Shown here: positions 9,799-18,313 of the stretch, piece by piece
How positions within the stretch are numbered: position 1 is the first letter of the stretch
How the letters are laid out: every line of letters starts with the position of its first letter
Source: Paraburkholderia sediminicola
Lineage (GTDB): Bacteria > Pseudomonadota > Gammaproteobacteria > Burkholderiales > Burkholderiaceae
Direction: 5' to 3'
Length of the DNA stretch: 64,000 nt
Assembly (NCBI RefSeq): GCF_902859805.1
Contig: NZ_CADIKC010000005.1
Coordinates: forward strand, 1 to 64,000
Notes under the pieces: model-generated
What the model saw: the letters and a program-made list of their open reading frames with translations, nothing else
Databases searched by the model: none
What the model was told of the DNA's origin: nothing
Translations under genes and position numbers: made by a program

Positions 9799-10818
9799 TC
9801 AATAGCCGTACTGCATGCTCTGCTGCACGTTGCTCTTGTCGTAGAAGCGGTCCGAGACCTTGACCCACGTCGGAATCTTTTCGCCCTTCGCGTAACGTTG
9901 AGCGACGTCGCAGGCGAGCGGGCCGAAGAACGGGCTCGACTGCACGCTCGCGCCGAGTTCGCCGGCGGCGATCGCGTCCATGCCACCCTTGGTGCCGTCG
10001 ATCGTGACGATCTGGATGTCCTTGCCCGGCTGCTTGCCGGCGGCCTTGATCGCAGCGATCGCGCCGAGCGCCATTTCGTCGTTATGTGCGTAGACGGCGG
10101 TCACTTCCGGATGCGCCTGCAGCAGCGTTTCCATCACCTGGCGGCCCTTGTCGCGCGCGAAGTCGCCGCTTTGCGAGGCGATGATCGTCATGCCCGGGTT
10201 CTTCGCGATGATTTCGTCGAAGCCCTTCTTGCGGTCGTTCGCAGCAGACGCGCCCGTGGTGCCTTCGAGTTCGATGATCTTCGCCTTGCCGCCGGTCGCC
10301 TTGACGAGCCAGTCCGCCGCCCGATGACCCTGATCGATGAAGTCCGAGCCGATGAACGTGATGTAGTCGCGGCCCGCCTTGGCCACCGACTGATCGACGT
10401 CACGGTCCACCAGGATTACCGGAATGCCGGCCTTTTTAGCTTGCAGCACAACCGGCGCAAGCGGCTTTTCTTCGCGCGGCGGGAACACCAGCAGATCGAC
10501 GTGCTGCGCGATCATGCTTTGAATGTCAGAAACCTGCTTGGAGTTGGAGCCGTTGGCGTCGGTCATCACGACCTGCCAGCCGCACTTCGCGGCGATGTCC
10601 TTGAAGCTCTTGGTTTCCGCGAGACGCCACGGATTGTTGCTTTCGGTCTGCGCGAAGCCGACTTTCAGCGGAGTCTTGGTAGGCAACTTCGGCAGCGCGT
10701 CGTCGGCGTGTGCCGTGGCGACGCCGAAACCGATGGCCAGAGCCAGCAGCGAACCTGCCAGCGGACGATTCTGCTGCCTGCGCGCGTGCTTGCGCGACTG
10801 CGTGTTGAGCGACGCCAT
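9799..10818 (-). CDS. ytfQ: Periplasmic sugar-binding protein (YtfQ-like)
   Basis: 339 residues with a signal peptide of about 38 residues (basic start, then LAGSLLALAIGFGVATAHA, cleavage near A-DD). The mature part is a type-I periplasmic binding fold: KVGFAQTESNNPWR near its start, FPPREEK, and VYAHNDEMALGAI. Those features and the 339-residue size match YtfQ. GGAGGA precedes the ATG. It is the first gene of the importer operon and should deliver a furanose or related sugar to the permease pair. The LacI-type regulator lies directly upstream. Confidence 0.88.
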   Translation of the reverse strand: MASLNTQSRKHARRQQNRPLAGSLLALAIGFGVATAHADDALPKLPTKTPLKVGFAQTESNNPWRLAETKSFKDIAAKCGWQVVMTDANGSNSKQVSDIQSMIAQHVDLLVFPPREEKPLAPVVLQAKKAGIPVILVDRDVDQSVAKAGRDYITFIGSDFIDQGHRAADWLVKATGGKAKIIELEGTTGASAANDRKKGFDEIIAKNPGMTIIASQSGDFARDKGRQVMETLLQAHPEVTAVYAHNDEMALGAIAAIKAAGKQPGKDIQIVTIDGTKGGMDAIAAGELGASVQSSPFFGPLACDVAQRYAKGEKIPTWVKVSDRFYDKSNVQQSMQYGY

Positions 10819-10931
10819 TGTCTTCCTCCAGTACCTGGTGAGGTGTATTTGCTTTTTAGTGTTTCTCCTGTCGGCCGAGCTGATTCACCTCGACCGGACG
10901 TGCCGATTATTCCACCGGGAATTATTATCGG

Positions 10932-12014
10932 TCAATCACTAATAATATTAATTATTGGCTTTTCTGCCTCGGTAATTACCCTGACCGACCCGCGTTCGAC
11001 GAGTGGTCCGTCGAGTTTGACGAGGCGATGCCGCACCGGCGCGCCCGCTGCGCGGTTGTGTTCTTCCTGCAGAAGGGTTTCGACGGCCCAGCGTCCCAGC
11101 TCGTAGTTCGGCAGCACCACCGTCGACAACGGCGGATGCGTGTGGCGGGCAATTTCCTGGTCGTCGTAGCCGAGCACGGACACGTCTTCGGGCACGCGCA
11201 GGCCGAGTTGCTTCAGGGCCTCGATCGCGCCCAGCGCGGTTAGATCGTTGGCGCAGAAAATGGCGGTCGGCGGATGCGCCTCGCGCATCAGGGAGAGCGT
11301 CATTTCAAAACCGACCCCCGAGCTCCAGTCGCCGTCGCGCACCAGTTCCGGCGCGTACGGCAGGTCGGCGGTGGCGAGCGCCGTGCGATAACCCTTGAGG
11401 CGGTCTTTCGAGGCGTCCTGCCACGGTTCGCCGTTGATATAGCCGATGCGCCGATGCCCCGACTGCAGCAGGTAGTCGGTCGCCAGATGGCCCCCCGCGA
11501 CCTCGGCCGGCACTACTGACGACAACCCGCCCTCGCTCGTGTAGCAGTTCAGCAGCACGGTGGGCACCTGCGAGAGCGCCGCCGGCAAGGTGACCTTGCG
11601 GGTGTAGACGGTCGCGTAGATCACGCCGAACACGTGCGGGTTCGACAGCGTCGCATCGAGCACCTGCTTTTCGATGTCGGCGTTGCCGTGCGTCGAGTAG
11701 ACGGCAAGCATCTTGCCGCTCGCATAGGCCGCATCGCGCGCGCCGTCGACGTTGACGACCGGATGCGGACTGGTCGAAATCTCATCGGCCAGATAGACGA
11801 TCAGGTTGCGTTCATCGGCCGAAACCGATACCGGTTCGCGCAGCGACAGCCGGTAGCCGAGGTCGTGCGCGGCTTTCAGCACCTTGTTGCGGGTGGTCTC
11901 GGAGAATTTCGCGCCGGTCGCGTTGTTCAGCACGAGCGAGACAGTGGATTGCGACACGCCGGTGAGCTTGGCGATGTCGGTCATGGTCGGGCGGCGTTGA
12001 GTCGATTTTTTCAT
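10932..12014 (-). CDS. LacI-family transcriptional regulator
   Basis: 360 residues. The N-terminal helix-turn-helix (about 10-35) reads TMTDIAKLTGVSQSTVSLVL, followed by the hinge and a periplasmic-binding-like sensor domain (about 70-340) containing GYINGEPWQDASK and IFCANDLTALGAIEAL. It should repress the adjacent importer operon, and possibly the divergent epimerase gene, until the sugar binds. It shares a strand with the importer and ends 113 bp before the binding-protein gene. AT-rich palindromes near both its ends are candidate operators. Confidence 0.9.
   Translation of the reverse strand: MKKSTQRRPTMTDIAKLTGVSQSTVSLVLNNATGAKFSETTRNKVLKAAHDLGYRLSLREPVSVSADERNLIVYLADEISTSPHPVVNVDGARDAAYASGKMLAVYSTHGNADIEKQVLDATLSNPHVFGVIYATVYTRKVTLPAALSQVPTVLLNCYTSEGGLSSVVPAEVAGGHLATDYLLQSGHRRIGYINGEPWQDASKDRLKGYRTALATADLPYAPELVRDGDWSSGVGFEMTLSLMREAHPPTAIFCANDLTALGAIEALKQLGLRVPEDVSVLGYDDQEIARHTHPPLSTVVLPNYELGRWAVETLLQEEHNRAAGAPVRHRLVKLDGPLVERGSVRVITEAEKPIINIISD
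10938..10956. promoter_or_regulatory. Candidate LacI-type operator upstream of the importer
   Basis: ACTAATAATATTAATTATT contains AATAAT and ATTATT as inverted arms around four bases. ACTAATAATAT recurs at 12084-12094 and 12172-12182. These AT-only tracts stand out in a GC-rich region. The site overlaps the 3' end of the regulator gene and lies about 120 bp before the binding-protein start. Confidence 0.5.
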
Positions 12015-12083
12015 TGTGCGGGCCGCGCTGCAGCGGCGCTAAGGCAGAGGCATGCCGGTGGCATTCGTGATGCTGACGGTACC

Positions 12084-12094
12084 ACTAATAATAT
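12084..12094. promoter_or_regulatory. Second ACTAATAATAT copy
   Basis: Same 11-bp word as at 10938, located 70 bp upstream of the regulator's start codon, so placed for autoregulation. Confidence 0.4.
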
Positions 12095-12166
12095 GCGCGC
12101 GGCAACGCACGCTAACCCGCCATTTGGGAGATTTGGTAAGGCAGAAATCGACTGGTTTCGATGAAT

Positions 12167-12182
12167 TTATTACTAATAATAT
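12167..12182. promoter_or_regulatory. Third operator candidate, palindromic
   Basis: TTATTACTAATAA (12167-12179) is a perfect palindrome around a central C and carries the ACTAATAATAT word. It lies between the divergent regulator and epimerase genes and could control both. It is followed by TTGACCGATGCG. Confidence 0.45.
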
Positions 12183-12323
12183 TGACCGATGCGCTTTGGC
12201 GTGCGATTCTCGGTCGCGCGGACCTTGAGGGTTCCGCCGGCCGCGCGCTGTGCGCGGCACGTCATAGGAGACATCGATGGGCGTTCATGCCGCCATCTGC
12301 CTGAGGCCCAGCCTTTCCTGACC

Positions 12324-13304
12324 ATGCGCGACGTTTCCTTGAATCCGATCCGGCCATTCGCAACTGGACTCACGTGGCTCGACGACCCCGCGCTCGCGCC
12401 GTCGCTTGTCACGCTGACGGCCGGCGCCATGCATGTGGTAGTCGCGCCTGATGTCGGCGGTGCGCTCGCGGCTTACTACGAGTCGACGCCAGAGGGCCCG
12501 CTGCATTGGCTGCGACCCGCCACGCAAGCAGCGTTCGATCAACGTGATCCGCTGCGCATGGCGAGCTTTCCACTCTTTCCCTATTGCAACCGGATTCGCG
12601 ACGCGCGTTTCCAGTTCGACGGCGGCACAGTCGATCTGAACGGCAATGACCTGCGCTTTACGCATGCGCTGCATGGCAACGCGTGGCGGCATCCGTGGCA
12701 GGTGGTGGCGCGCACGGAGAGTTCGGTGGAATTGCACTTCGAACACGAACCGGATCCGCGGCATCCCGGCGACTGGCCGTTCCGTTATCGCGCACGGCAG
12801 CGTATCGAGCTGATCGGCGGCGCGTTGCGCATCACGCTGTCCGCGCAGAATCTTGGTGACCGGCCAATGCCCTTCGGCATGGGGCATCACCCGTACTATC
12901 CGCGCACCGCGCAGACCCGCGTCTACGCCGATGTGCAAGCTATGTGGCATGCCGACGCCGACGTGCTGCCCACGCATCTCGGCCCGCACCCGGCGGTCGA
13001 GGCGTTGCGCCACGGCATGTCGCCGGACGCGTTCGCGCTCGACAACAATTTCGCTAACTGGTCGCGCGAGGCGACGATTGCATGGCCCGACGAACACCGT
13101 CAACTGACGATGACCGCCGATGCGCCCTTCGATCACATGGTGATATTCGCGCCCGCCAACGATGCGCAACTGTGCGTGGAGCCGGTGACCAACACCACCG
13201 ATTGCTTCAACGCGGTGGGCATGCGGGAGCAGGTGGGCGGCTGCGTGTTGCAGCCGGGTGAGGAGATCGCGGCGGCGCTGAACTGGACGCCGCGAAGAGG
13301 TTAA
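12324..13304 (+). CDS. galM: Aldose 1-epimerase (mutarotase)
   Basis: 326 residues from the ATG at 12324; an in-frame start at 12189 would add an unrelated tail. Galactose-mutarotase-like fold: FPLFPYCNRIRDARF, HALHGNAWRHPW (first catalytic histidine), GMGHHPYYP (second histidine) and the acidic residue in CVEPVTNTTD. It interconverts the alpha and beta anomers of free sugars in the cytoplasm. It diverges from the LacI regulator of the furanose importer, so it probably handles the imported sugar. Confidence 0.85.
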   Translation: MRDVSLNPIRPFATGLTWLDDPALAPSLVTLTAGAMHVVVAPDVGGALAAYYESTPEGPLHWLRPATQAAFDQRDPLRMASFPLFPYCNRIRDARFQFDGGTVDLNGNDLRFTHALHGNAWRHPWQVVARTESSVELHFEHEPDPRHPGDWPFRYRARQRIELIGGALRITLSAQNLGDRPMPFGMGHHPYYPRTAQTRVYADVQAMWHADADVLPTHLGPHPAVEALRHGMSPDAFALDNNFANWSREATIAWPDEHRQLTMTADAPFDHMVIFAPANDAQLCVEPVTNTTDCFNAVGMREQVGGCVLQPGEEIAAALNWTPRRG

Positions 13305-13313
13305 TACGCGTAG

Positions 13314-13334
13314 GCCGGCAACTACACTGCCGGC
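13314..13334. terminator. Weak hairpin between convergent genes
   Basis: GCCGGCA / seven-base loop / TGCCGGC sits between the ends of galM and the next gene. Only three T follow it on the plus strand, so termination would be weak. Confidence 0.4.
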
Positions 13335-13341
13335 TTTACGC

Positions 13342-14139
13342 TCACTCGACTCGCAACCGCGCCATATACGGCAAATGATCCGACAGCCACGCGGTTTCCT
13401 GCGTCGGCTGGATCCATTCGACCGGCTCCATGCCGCGCACGAACATCTTGTCGAGCGCGAGCGCCGGCGAGAAGGCCGGAAATGTACGGCCTGCTTCACC
13501 GAGTAGCGTGGCCACTTCCTGCAGGCCGTGTTCGGCGAAGAGCGGCACCGAGTCGTTGCGCCAGTCGTTGAAGTCACCGGCCAGCACCAGCGGACCTTCT
13601 GGCGCTTCCTTCGCGATCCAGTGCGCGATCCAGTTCATTTGCCGCAAGCGCGCCGAGCGTGTGAGCGCGAGATGCGCGCACAGCAGCGTGACCGAATGAC
13701 CACCGAAGGTCGCCCGGGCCACCAGCAGTCCGCGCTTTTCGAAGCGATGCGCGGAGATATCCCAGCGCCCGCCGAGATCGAGCGGATGCGGTGACAGAAT
13801 CGCATTGCCGTGCCGCCACGATGGCTTGAAAACGTTCGGCCCAAGCGCGATTTCGAGTTCGGCCGCGCGCGCGATCTCGGTGGCCTGACAGTGCCACACA
13901 TCGCTCAACGGATCGGCGAGCGGTGAGCCGAAACTACTGGCCAATATCGGCGAGGGCATGCGCCGCGCCATCGCTTCCTGCAAAAAATACGCGTCCGCAT
14001 GGGTCGACTGAACCCAGCGCTGCATCGCCTGCCAGGCCTGAAAGCCGAGCGGTGTGCGGCCCTTATGCAGATTCCAGCTGACCGCAATGAAATCCTTGGG
14101 CGCTGCGCTCTCGCGGATCAATTCTTCTGGGTTTCGCAT
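13342..14139 (-). CDS. Endonuclease/exonuclease/phosphatase-family protein
   Basis: 265 residues of the EEP (DNase I-like) fold. It has SWNLHKG near the start (metal-binding N), FLQEAM (catalytic E), VLAGDFNDWR (D and N of the GDFN motif), and SDHLPYMARLRV at the end (catalytic D-H). These mark an active metal-dependent phosphodiesterase or phosphatase. No signal peptide is visible, so it is probably cytoplasmic. The substrate is unknown; the fold covers DNA, lipid and sugar-phosphate hydrolases. Confidence 0.8.
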   Translation of the reverse strand: MRNPEELIRESAAPKDFIAVSWNLHKGRTPLGFQAWQAMQRWVQSTHADAYFLQEAMARRMPSPILASSFGSPLADPLSDVWHCQATEIARAAELEIALGPNVFKPSWRHGNAILSPHPLDLGGRWDISAHRFEKRGLLVARATFGGHSVTLLCAHLALTRSARLRQMNWIAHWIAKEAPEGPLVLAGDFNDWRNDSVPLFAEHGLQEVATLLGEAGRTFPAFSPALALDKMFVRGMEPVEWIQPTQETAWLSDHLPYMARLRVE

Positions 14140-14220
14140 GCCGCGTTGTCCACGTGTTCTGTTGGGGGCTTCGGTTGTTCGCCTGGGTTATCCGCTTCGG
14201 TGCGTGCAGTTCACATTGCA

Positions 14221-14727
14221 CTAGTTCGCGCTGTTCGCAAGGCTTGCACGCACGCGATAAACCAGGTTCGGATTCTTGTCGACGATCGTCCAGCTGACCC
14301 ACTGACCAGGCGGCACCTTCAGACCCGGATGGCTCGCGCTCACCTGACGCGGTTGCGGCGGCAACTTGCACCCGGTGTCGGTTTGTCGCGCGGCGTCTTC
14401 CTCGAATGTTTCCTGGGCTTCGATCGAAAGCGTGACCGCGCTCGCATCCGCCTGCAGCGGCGAGATCGTCAGCGTGCGCGCCAGATCGATGCTGCCGCCG
14501 GGCTGGTCTTTACAACCGACGTTATGCTGGACCATCTTGTGATGCGTGTCCGTGCGCGCCTGGCCGACGGTGGTGGTGCCGTCGAACGAATCGATCTGCT
14601 GGCCGTCGCGCATGACCTGCAACTGCCATTGCACGGACTGTTGCGTCGCCCCTTGTTGCGCGTTCGCAAGCAGCGAAGTGCCGAACAGCGCGGCGGCTAG
14701 CACGGCGACGATACTGGTTTTCCACAT
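14221..14727 (-). CDS. Secreted protein of unknown function
   Basis: 168 residues with a clear signal peptide (MWKTSIVAVLAAALFGTSLLANA, cleavage near residue 23). The mature part has two cysteines (in VGCKD and TGCKLP) that could form a disulfide in the periplasm. I do not recognise the family with certainty. It ends 81 bp before the start of the EEP gene on the same strand, so the two may be cotranscribed. Confidence 0.65.
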   Translation of the reverse strand: MWKTSIVAVLAAALFGTSLLANAQQGATQQSVQWQLQVMRDGQQIDSFDGTTTVGQARTDTHHKMVQHNVGCKDQPGGSIDLARTLTISPLQADASAVTLSIEAQETFEEDAARQTDTGCKLPPQPRQVSASHPGLKVPPGQWVSWTIVDKNPNLVYRVRASLANSAN

Positions 14728-15021
14728 AGAAGGTTTCTCCGGTCACTGCATCCGGCAGAGTAGACAGAAGGCCATCTTACGCCTGATGGGCTGAACGCCT
14801 TTCTGACACCTCAAACGGGGCCGGGTTCAGCAAAACACCATTTCCGATGAGAAGGTGAATCCTCAACGGGGCTGCCTCCGGGGCCTCGCAGGAAACATGC
14901 CCCTGTTAGCAGCAGACCCGCATGACTGCTGGCTTGCACGCGAATATGTCCTCGTTACACTGAACCTGAAACGGTGCCCATCAGGCGCCGCAGCAGCAAG
15001 ACCAGCCAGACGGGGTGAGCG

Positions 15022-15999
15022 ATGACAACAGCAATGGTCAAACAGGAAATCGCCGTGGCATCTTTCAGCAGGGTGTACGACCTCGATCAGGTCGAGACCG
15101 CGCTGAACGAGCTCAGCGAAGGGGCGAACGAGGCGCTGCGCGCCACGTACGAAAAGATGCTCAAAACCGGCAATCTGCGCTTCTGCGTCAAGCCGAACCG
15201 GATGCCGTCGATCGACGATCTGATCGACGCGCTGCCCAACTTCTCGGAACCGCTCGACGACATCCGCAAGCAGGTCGCCTTGTGTCTCGAGACCGAAGAC
15301 CGGCTCGAACTGATGCCGATCCTGTTGCTCGGCGACCCAGGCATCGGCAAGACGCACTTTGCCAAGCAACTGGCGCGCATACTCGGCACCGCATACCAAT
15401 ACGTAGCGATGAGTTCGCTGACAGCGGGGTGGATTCTGTCGGGCGCATCGTCGCAATGGAAGAACGCGAAGCCGGGCAAGGTGTTCGATGCGCTCGTGAA
15501 CGGCAGCTACGCAAACCCCGTGATAGCCGTCGACGAAATCGACAAGGCCACTGGCGACTCGCAATACGACCCGCTCGGCGCGCTTTACGCGCTGCTCGAA
15601 CACGACACGGCGCAGACGTTTATCGACGAATTCGCGGAGATTCCGATCAATGCCGGCCACGTGATCTGGATCGCGACCGCGAACGACGAACGCTCGATCC
15701 CAGAGCCGATTCTGAACCGGATGAACGTGTATGAGATTCCGCCGCCGGATCGTGATGGCGCGCGCCGTATCGCTCAATCGATTTACGACGAGATTCGTTC
15801 GGCGCATAACTGGGGCCTGCGCTTTCCCGAAACGCTCGGCGACGCCGCGCTCGATGCGCTGAAGCGGGCCTCGCCGCGCGAAATGCGGCGTGCGATCCTG
15901 AATGGCTTCGGCGCGGCGCGTATCGACGGGCGCGATCGGATCGAAGCCGGCGATATCCGCCTGGATTACGGAAATCGCAGGAAACCGATCGGTTTTTGA
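15022..15999 (+). CDS. AAA+ ATPase
   Basis: 325 residues. Walker A GDPGIGKTH is near residues 107-115, Walker B VIAVDEID near 167-174, sensor 1 IWIATAND, and an arginine-finger-like segment NRMNVYEIPPP follows. It resembles the ATPase module of Lon-type or MoxR-type proteins, but no protease domain, VWA partner or membrane segment accompanies it. What it remodels cannot be told. It is a single gene followed by a hairpin-rich region. Confidence 0.75.
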   Translation: MTTAMVKQEIAVASFSRVYDLDQVETALNELSEGANEALRATYEKMLKTGNLRFCVKPNRMPSIDDLIDALPNFSEPLDDIRKQVALCLETEDRLELMPILLLGDPGIGKTHFAKQLARILGTAYQYVAMSSLTAGWILSGASSQWKNAKPGKVFDALVNGSYANPVIAVDEIDKATGDSQYDPLGALYALLEHDTAQTFIDEFAEIPINAGHVIWIATANDERSIPEPILNRMNVYEIPPPDRDGARRIAQSIYDEIRSAHNWGLRFPETLGDAALDALKRASPREMRRAILNGFGAARIDGRDRIEAGDIRLDYGNRRKPIGF

Positions 16000-16417
16000 G
16001 TGTTTTTGCCCTGTTTTTGGCAGAAAACCGTCTTCGGACGGCTTTCTGCCGACGCGAAACAGGCGGTTCGACACTTAAAACAGGATGAATGTCGCAGCAA
16101 TTGTTGCGAGTTTCGCGATTTCGCAGGGCGCGGAGCGATGCCATCGCGCGCATCAAGAATCGAGCGCGACAACCGTCGACGGCGTACACTGGTCTTGTCC
16201 GGCCCATACGTTTAAGCCCTGCTCAAGACCGAATGCCCGCAGTCGTCTGACTGCGGGCATTTCTGTCTGTGCAGCGTCGTACAATTTTGTAGAACGGTTG
16301 CGTAAGGCCAGGTGCGTTCGACAGCGAGCGGTGTGCGGTCCTCGATAGCCGTACCCTGTCTTCATGAATATCGGGTGAACGAGGCAGCGCGCGGCGAGGT
16401 TAGCCGCGTCAAGGGAC
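16000..16417. other. 418-bp gap with hairpins
   Basis: No protein gene is supported. Hairpins occur at about 16000-16050 (related GTTTTTG..CAGAAAACCGTC segments) and a very strong one at 16233-16260. The gap may hold a small RNA (see the terminator entry). Confidence 0.4.
16233..16265 (+). terminator. Strong 12-bp hairpin, possible small-RNA end
   Basis: ATGCCCGCAGTC / GTCT / GACTGCGGGCAT is a perfect 12-bp stem with a tetraloop, followed by TTCTGTCTG. It is 235 bp beyond the stop of the AAA gene, far for its terminator, so it may instead end an independent short transcript beginning near 16190 (TACACT at about 16186 as a possible -10). Confidence 0.55.
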
Positions 16418-17524
16418 ATGGATCAGATCGAATGTGTAGTGATCGGCGCTGGCGTCGTCGGTCTTGCCGTGGCGCGCGCATTAGCGGCGCGCGGGCGCGA
16501 GGTGATCGTGCTGGAAGCGGCCGAAGCGATTGGCGTGGGCACCAGTTCGCGCAATAGCGAAGTGATTCACGCGGGAATCTACTACCCACGCGGTTCGTTG
16601 AAAGCGGCGCTTTGTGTGCGCGGCCGGGAGATGCTCTACGACTACTGCGTCGAGCACAACGTGCCGCATTCGCGCTGCGGCAAACTGCTGGTCGCCACCT
16701 CGCGCAATCAGATTCCTCAGCTCGAAAGCATCATGGCAAAGGGCCGTGAGAACGGCGTGCTCGACCTGATGCGAATCAACGGCGACCAGGCGCAAGCGCT
16801 CGAACCCGCGCTCGAATGTGTGGAAGCGGTGTTCTCGCCGCAGACGGGCATCGTCGATAGTCATCAACTGATGCTGGCGATTCAGGGCGACGCCGAGCGC
16901 GACGGCGCGGTGTGTGCGTTCCATGCACCGGTCGAGGCGATCGAAGCGAGCAACGGCCGTTTCATCATCAAGGTGGGTGGCGGCGCGCCGACCACGATCA
17001 GCGCCGCCTGCGTGATCAATAGCGCCGGTTTGCAGGCGAATGCGCTGGCGCGCTCGATTCGCGGCCTCGATGCGCGGCATGTGCCGCCGCTTTATCTCGC
17101 GCGCGGCAACTACTTCAGTATCTCTGGGCGTGCGCCGTTCAGCCGTCTGATCTATCCGATGCCGAACGAAGCCGGCCTCGGCGTGCATCTGACGATCGAT
17201 CTCGGTGGCCAGGCGCGTTTCGGTCCGGACGTCGAATGGGTCGATGTGATTAATTACGACGTCGATCCGCATCGCGCGGATTCCTTCTACGCGGCGATTC
17301 GCGCGTACTGGCCCGCGCTTCCTGACGACGCGTTGCAGCCCGCTTATGCAGGCATTCGTCCGAAGCTTTCCGGACCGGGCGAGCCCGCAGCCGATTTCGT
17401 AATTCAAGGTCCGGCCGCGCATGGCGTGCGTGGACTCGTCAATCTGTTCGGAATTGAATCGCCTGGATTGACGGCGTCGCTTGCGATTGCTCAGCGTGTC
17501 TGCGAGTTGAGCGGGCGCGCTTGA
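16418..17524 (+). CDS. FAD-dependent oxidoreductase, L-2-hydroxyglutarate oxidase-like
   Basis: 368 residues of the DAO (D-amino-acid oxidase-like) flavoprotein family. The dinucleotide motif [15 protein letters not shown] is at 7-21, then [25 protein letters not shown], which is characteristic of LhgO-type enzymes, and a C-terminal [10 protein letters not shown] ... [11 protein letters not shown] block. It probably oxidises a 2-hydroxy acid such as L-2-hydroxyglutarate and feeds electrons to the respiratory chain. The exact substrate is inferred from the family. Confidence 0.8.
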   Translation: MDQIECVVIGAGVVGLAVARALAARGREVIVLEAAEAIGVGTSSRNSEVIHAGIYYPRGSLKAALCVRGREMLYDYCVEHNVPHSRCGKLLVATSRNQIPQLESIMAKGRENGVLDLMRINGDQAQALEPALECVEAVFSPQTGIVDSHQLMLAIQGDAERDGAVCAFHAPVEAIEASNGRFIIKVGGGAPTTISAACVINSAGLQANALARSIRGLDARHVPPLYLARGNYFSISGRAPFSRLIYPMPNEAGLGVHLTIDLGGQARFGPDVEWVDVINYDVDPHRADSFYAAIRAYWPALPDDALQPAYAGIRPKLSGPGEPAADFVIQGPAAHGVRGLVNLFGIESPGLTASLAIAQRVCELSGRA

Positions 17525-17726
17525 TTGTCGCACCCCTCGCGTTCGCGTCCCGCGGCTCAGGCCATGCGATCAACAGGCATTCCGAGCGTACAACGCGCGC
17601 GCGGACTCGTACCAATTCGGTTATCTCTATCATTTGGGCCGTCACGCGCGACGGCTTCATTGCTATCCTTGGGGACCGCTGTCATCAGAACGGCGATCAG
17701 TTCAATATAAATGGAGTGAGTCCCCC

Positions 17727-18038
17727 ATGAAATCTTCCCGTCGTACGTTTTTGATCACCAGCATTGGTGTGGCATCCACGTTCGCCCTGTCGCGTCAGGC
17801 TTTCGCGGACGCACCGAAGGTCGCCGAGACCGATCCGACCGCACAAGCGCTTGGCTACAAGGCCGACGCGAGCAAAGTCGACAAGGCCAAGTTCGCGAAA
17901 TACGCAGCGGGCCAGGACTGCGGCAACTGCAGCTTCTATCAAGGCAAGGCAACCGACGCCTACGCCGGCTGCCCGATGTTCGCGGGCAAGCAGGTCGCGA
18001 GCAAGGGTTGGTGCAGCGCATATAACAAGAAGGCCTGA
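17727..18038 (+). CDS. High-potential iron-sulfur protein (HiPIP)
   Basis: 103 residues from the ATG at 17727, with GGAGTGAG upstream. The start is a twin-arginine signal (SRRTFLITSIGVASTFALS, cleavage after AFA), as expected for a folded cofactor protein exported to the periplasm. The mature domain has the four cluster cysteines in the HiPIP pattern CGNCSFYQ ... AGCPMF ... KGWCSAY. It carries one 4Fe-4S cluster and transfers single electrons. It may serve the neighbouring oxidase or other periplasmic redox enzymes. Confidence 0.92.
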   Translation: MKSSRRTFLITSIGVASTFALSRQAFADAPKVAETDPTAQALGYKADASKVDKAKFAKYAAGQDCGNCSFYQGKATDAYAGCPMFAGKQVASKGWCSAYNKKA

Positions 18039-18119
18039 TTCCGTTTCAGCCGCACACACATTCAGTGTCGCGGTAAGTGCGTCGCAACATTGCGGCGCCG
18101 GACTGCGGTCCGATCATCG

Positions 18120-18155
18120 AGGCGTCTGCCGCTCTGCGCGACAGACGCCTTTTTG
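18120..18155 (+). terminator. Intrinsic terminator of the HiPIP gene
   Basis: AGGCGTCTG / 13-base loop / CAGACGCCT followed by TTTTTG, 80 bp beyond the stop codon. Confidence 0.8.
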
Positions 18156-18313
18156 TTGCTTGAAAACAGCTTGCCCGCTCTTTACACTCCAAGGCGATTG
18201 CTGCGGCGGGCGTTATTTTTTCTCGCTCGCGCCAGGGTGCACCCACGCACGCTGAAGCACATCTACGCTGAGACGCCGTACCACGCGACATTTTTCGCAG
18301 GCTGGAGATTCGA

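Noticed and set aside
14863-16074. 403-codon open frame opposite the AAA ATPase
   Set aside because: Antisense shadow; the plus strand carries intact Walker motifs.
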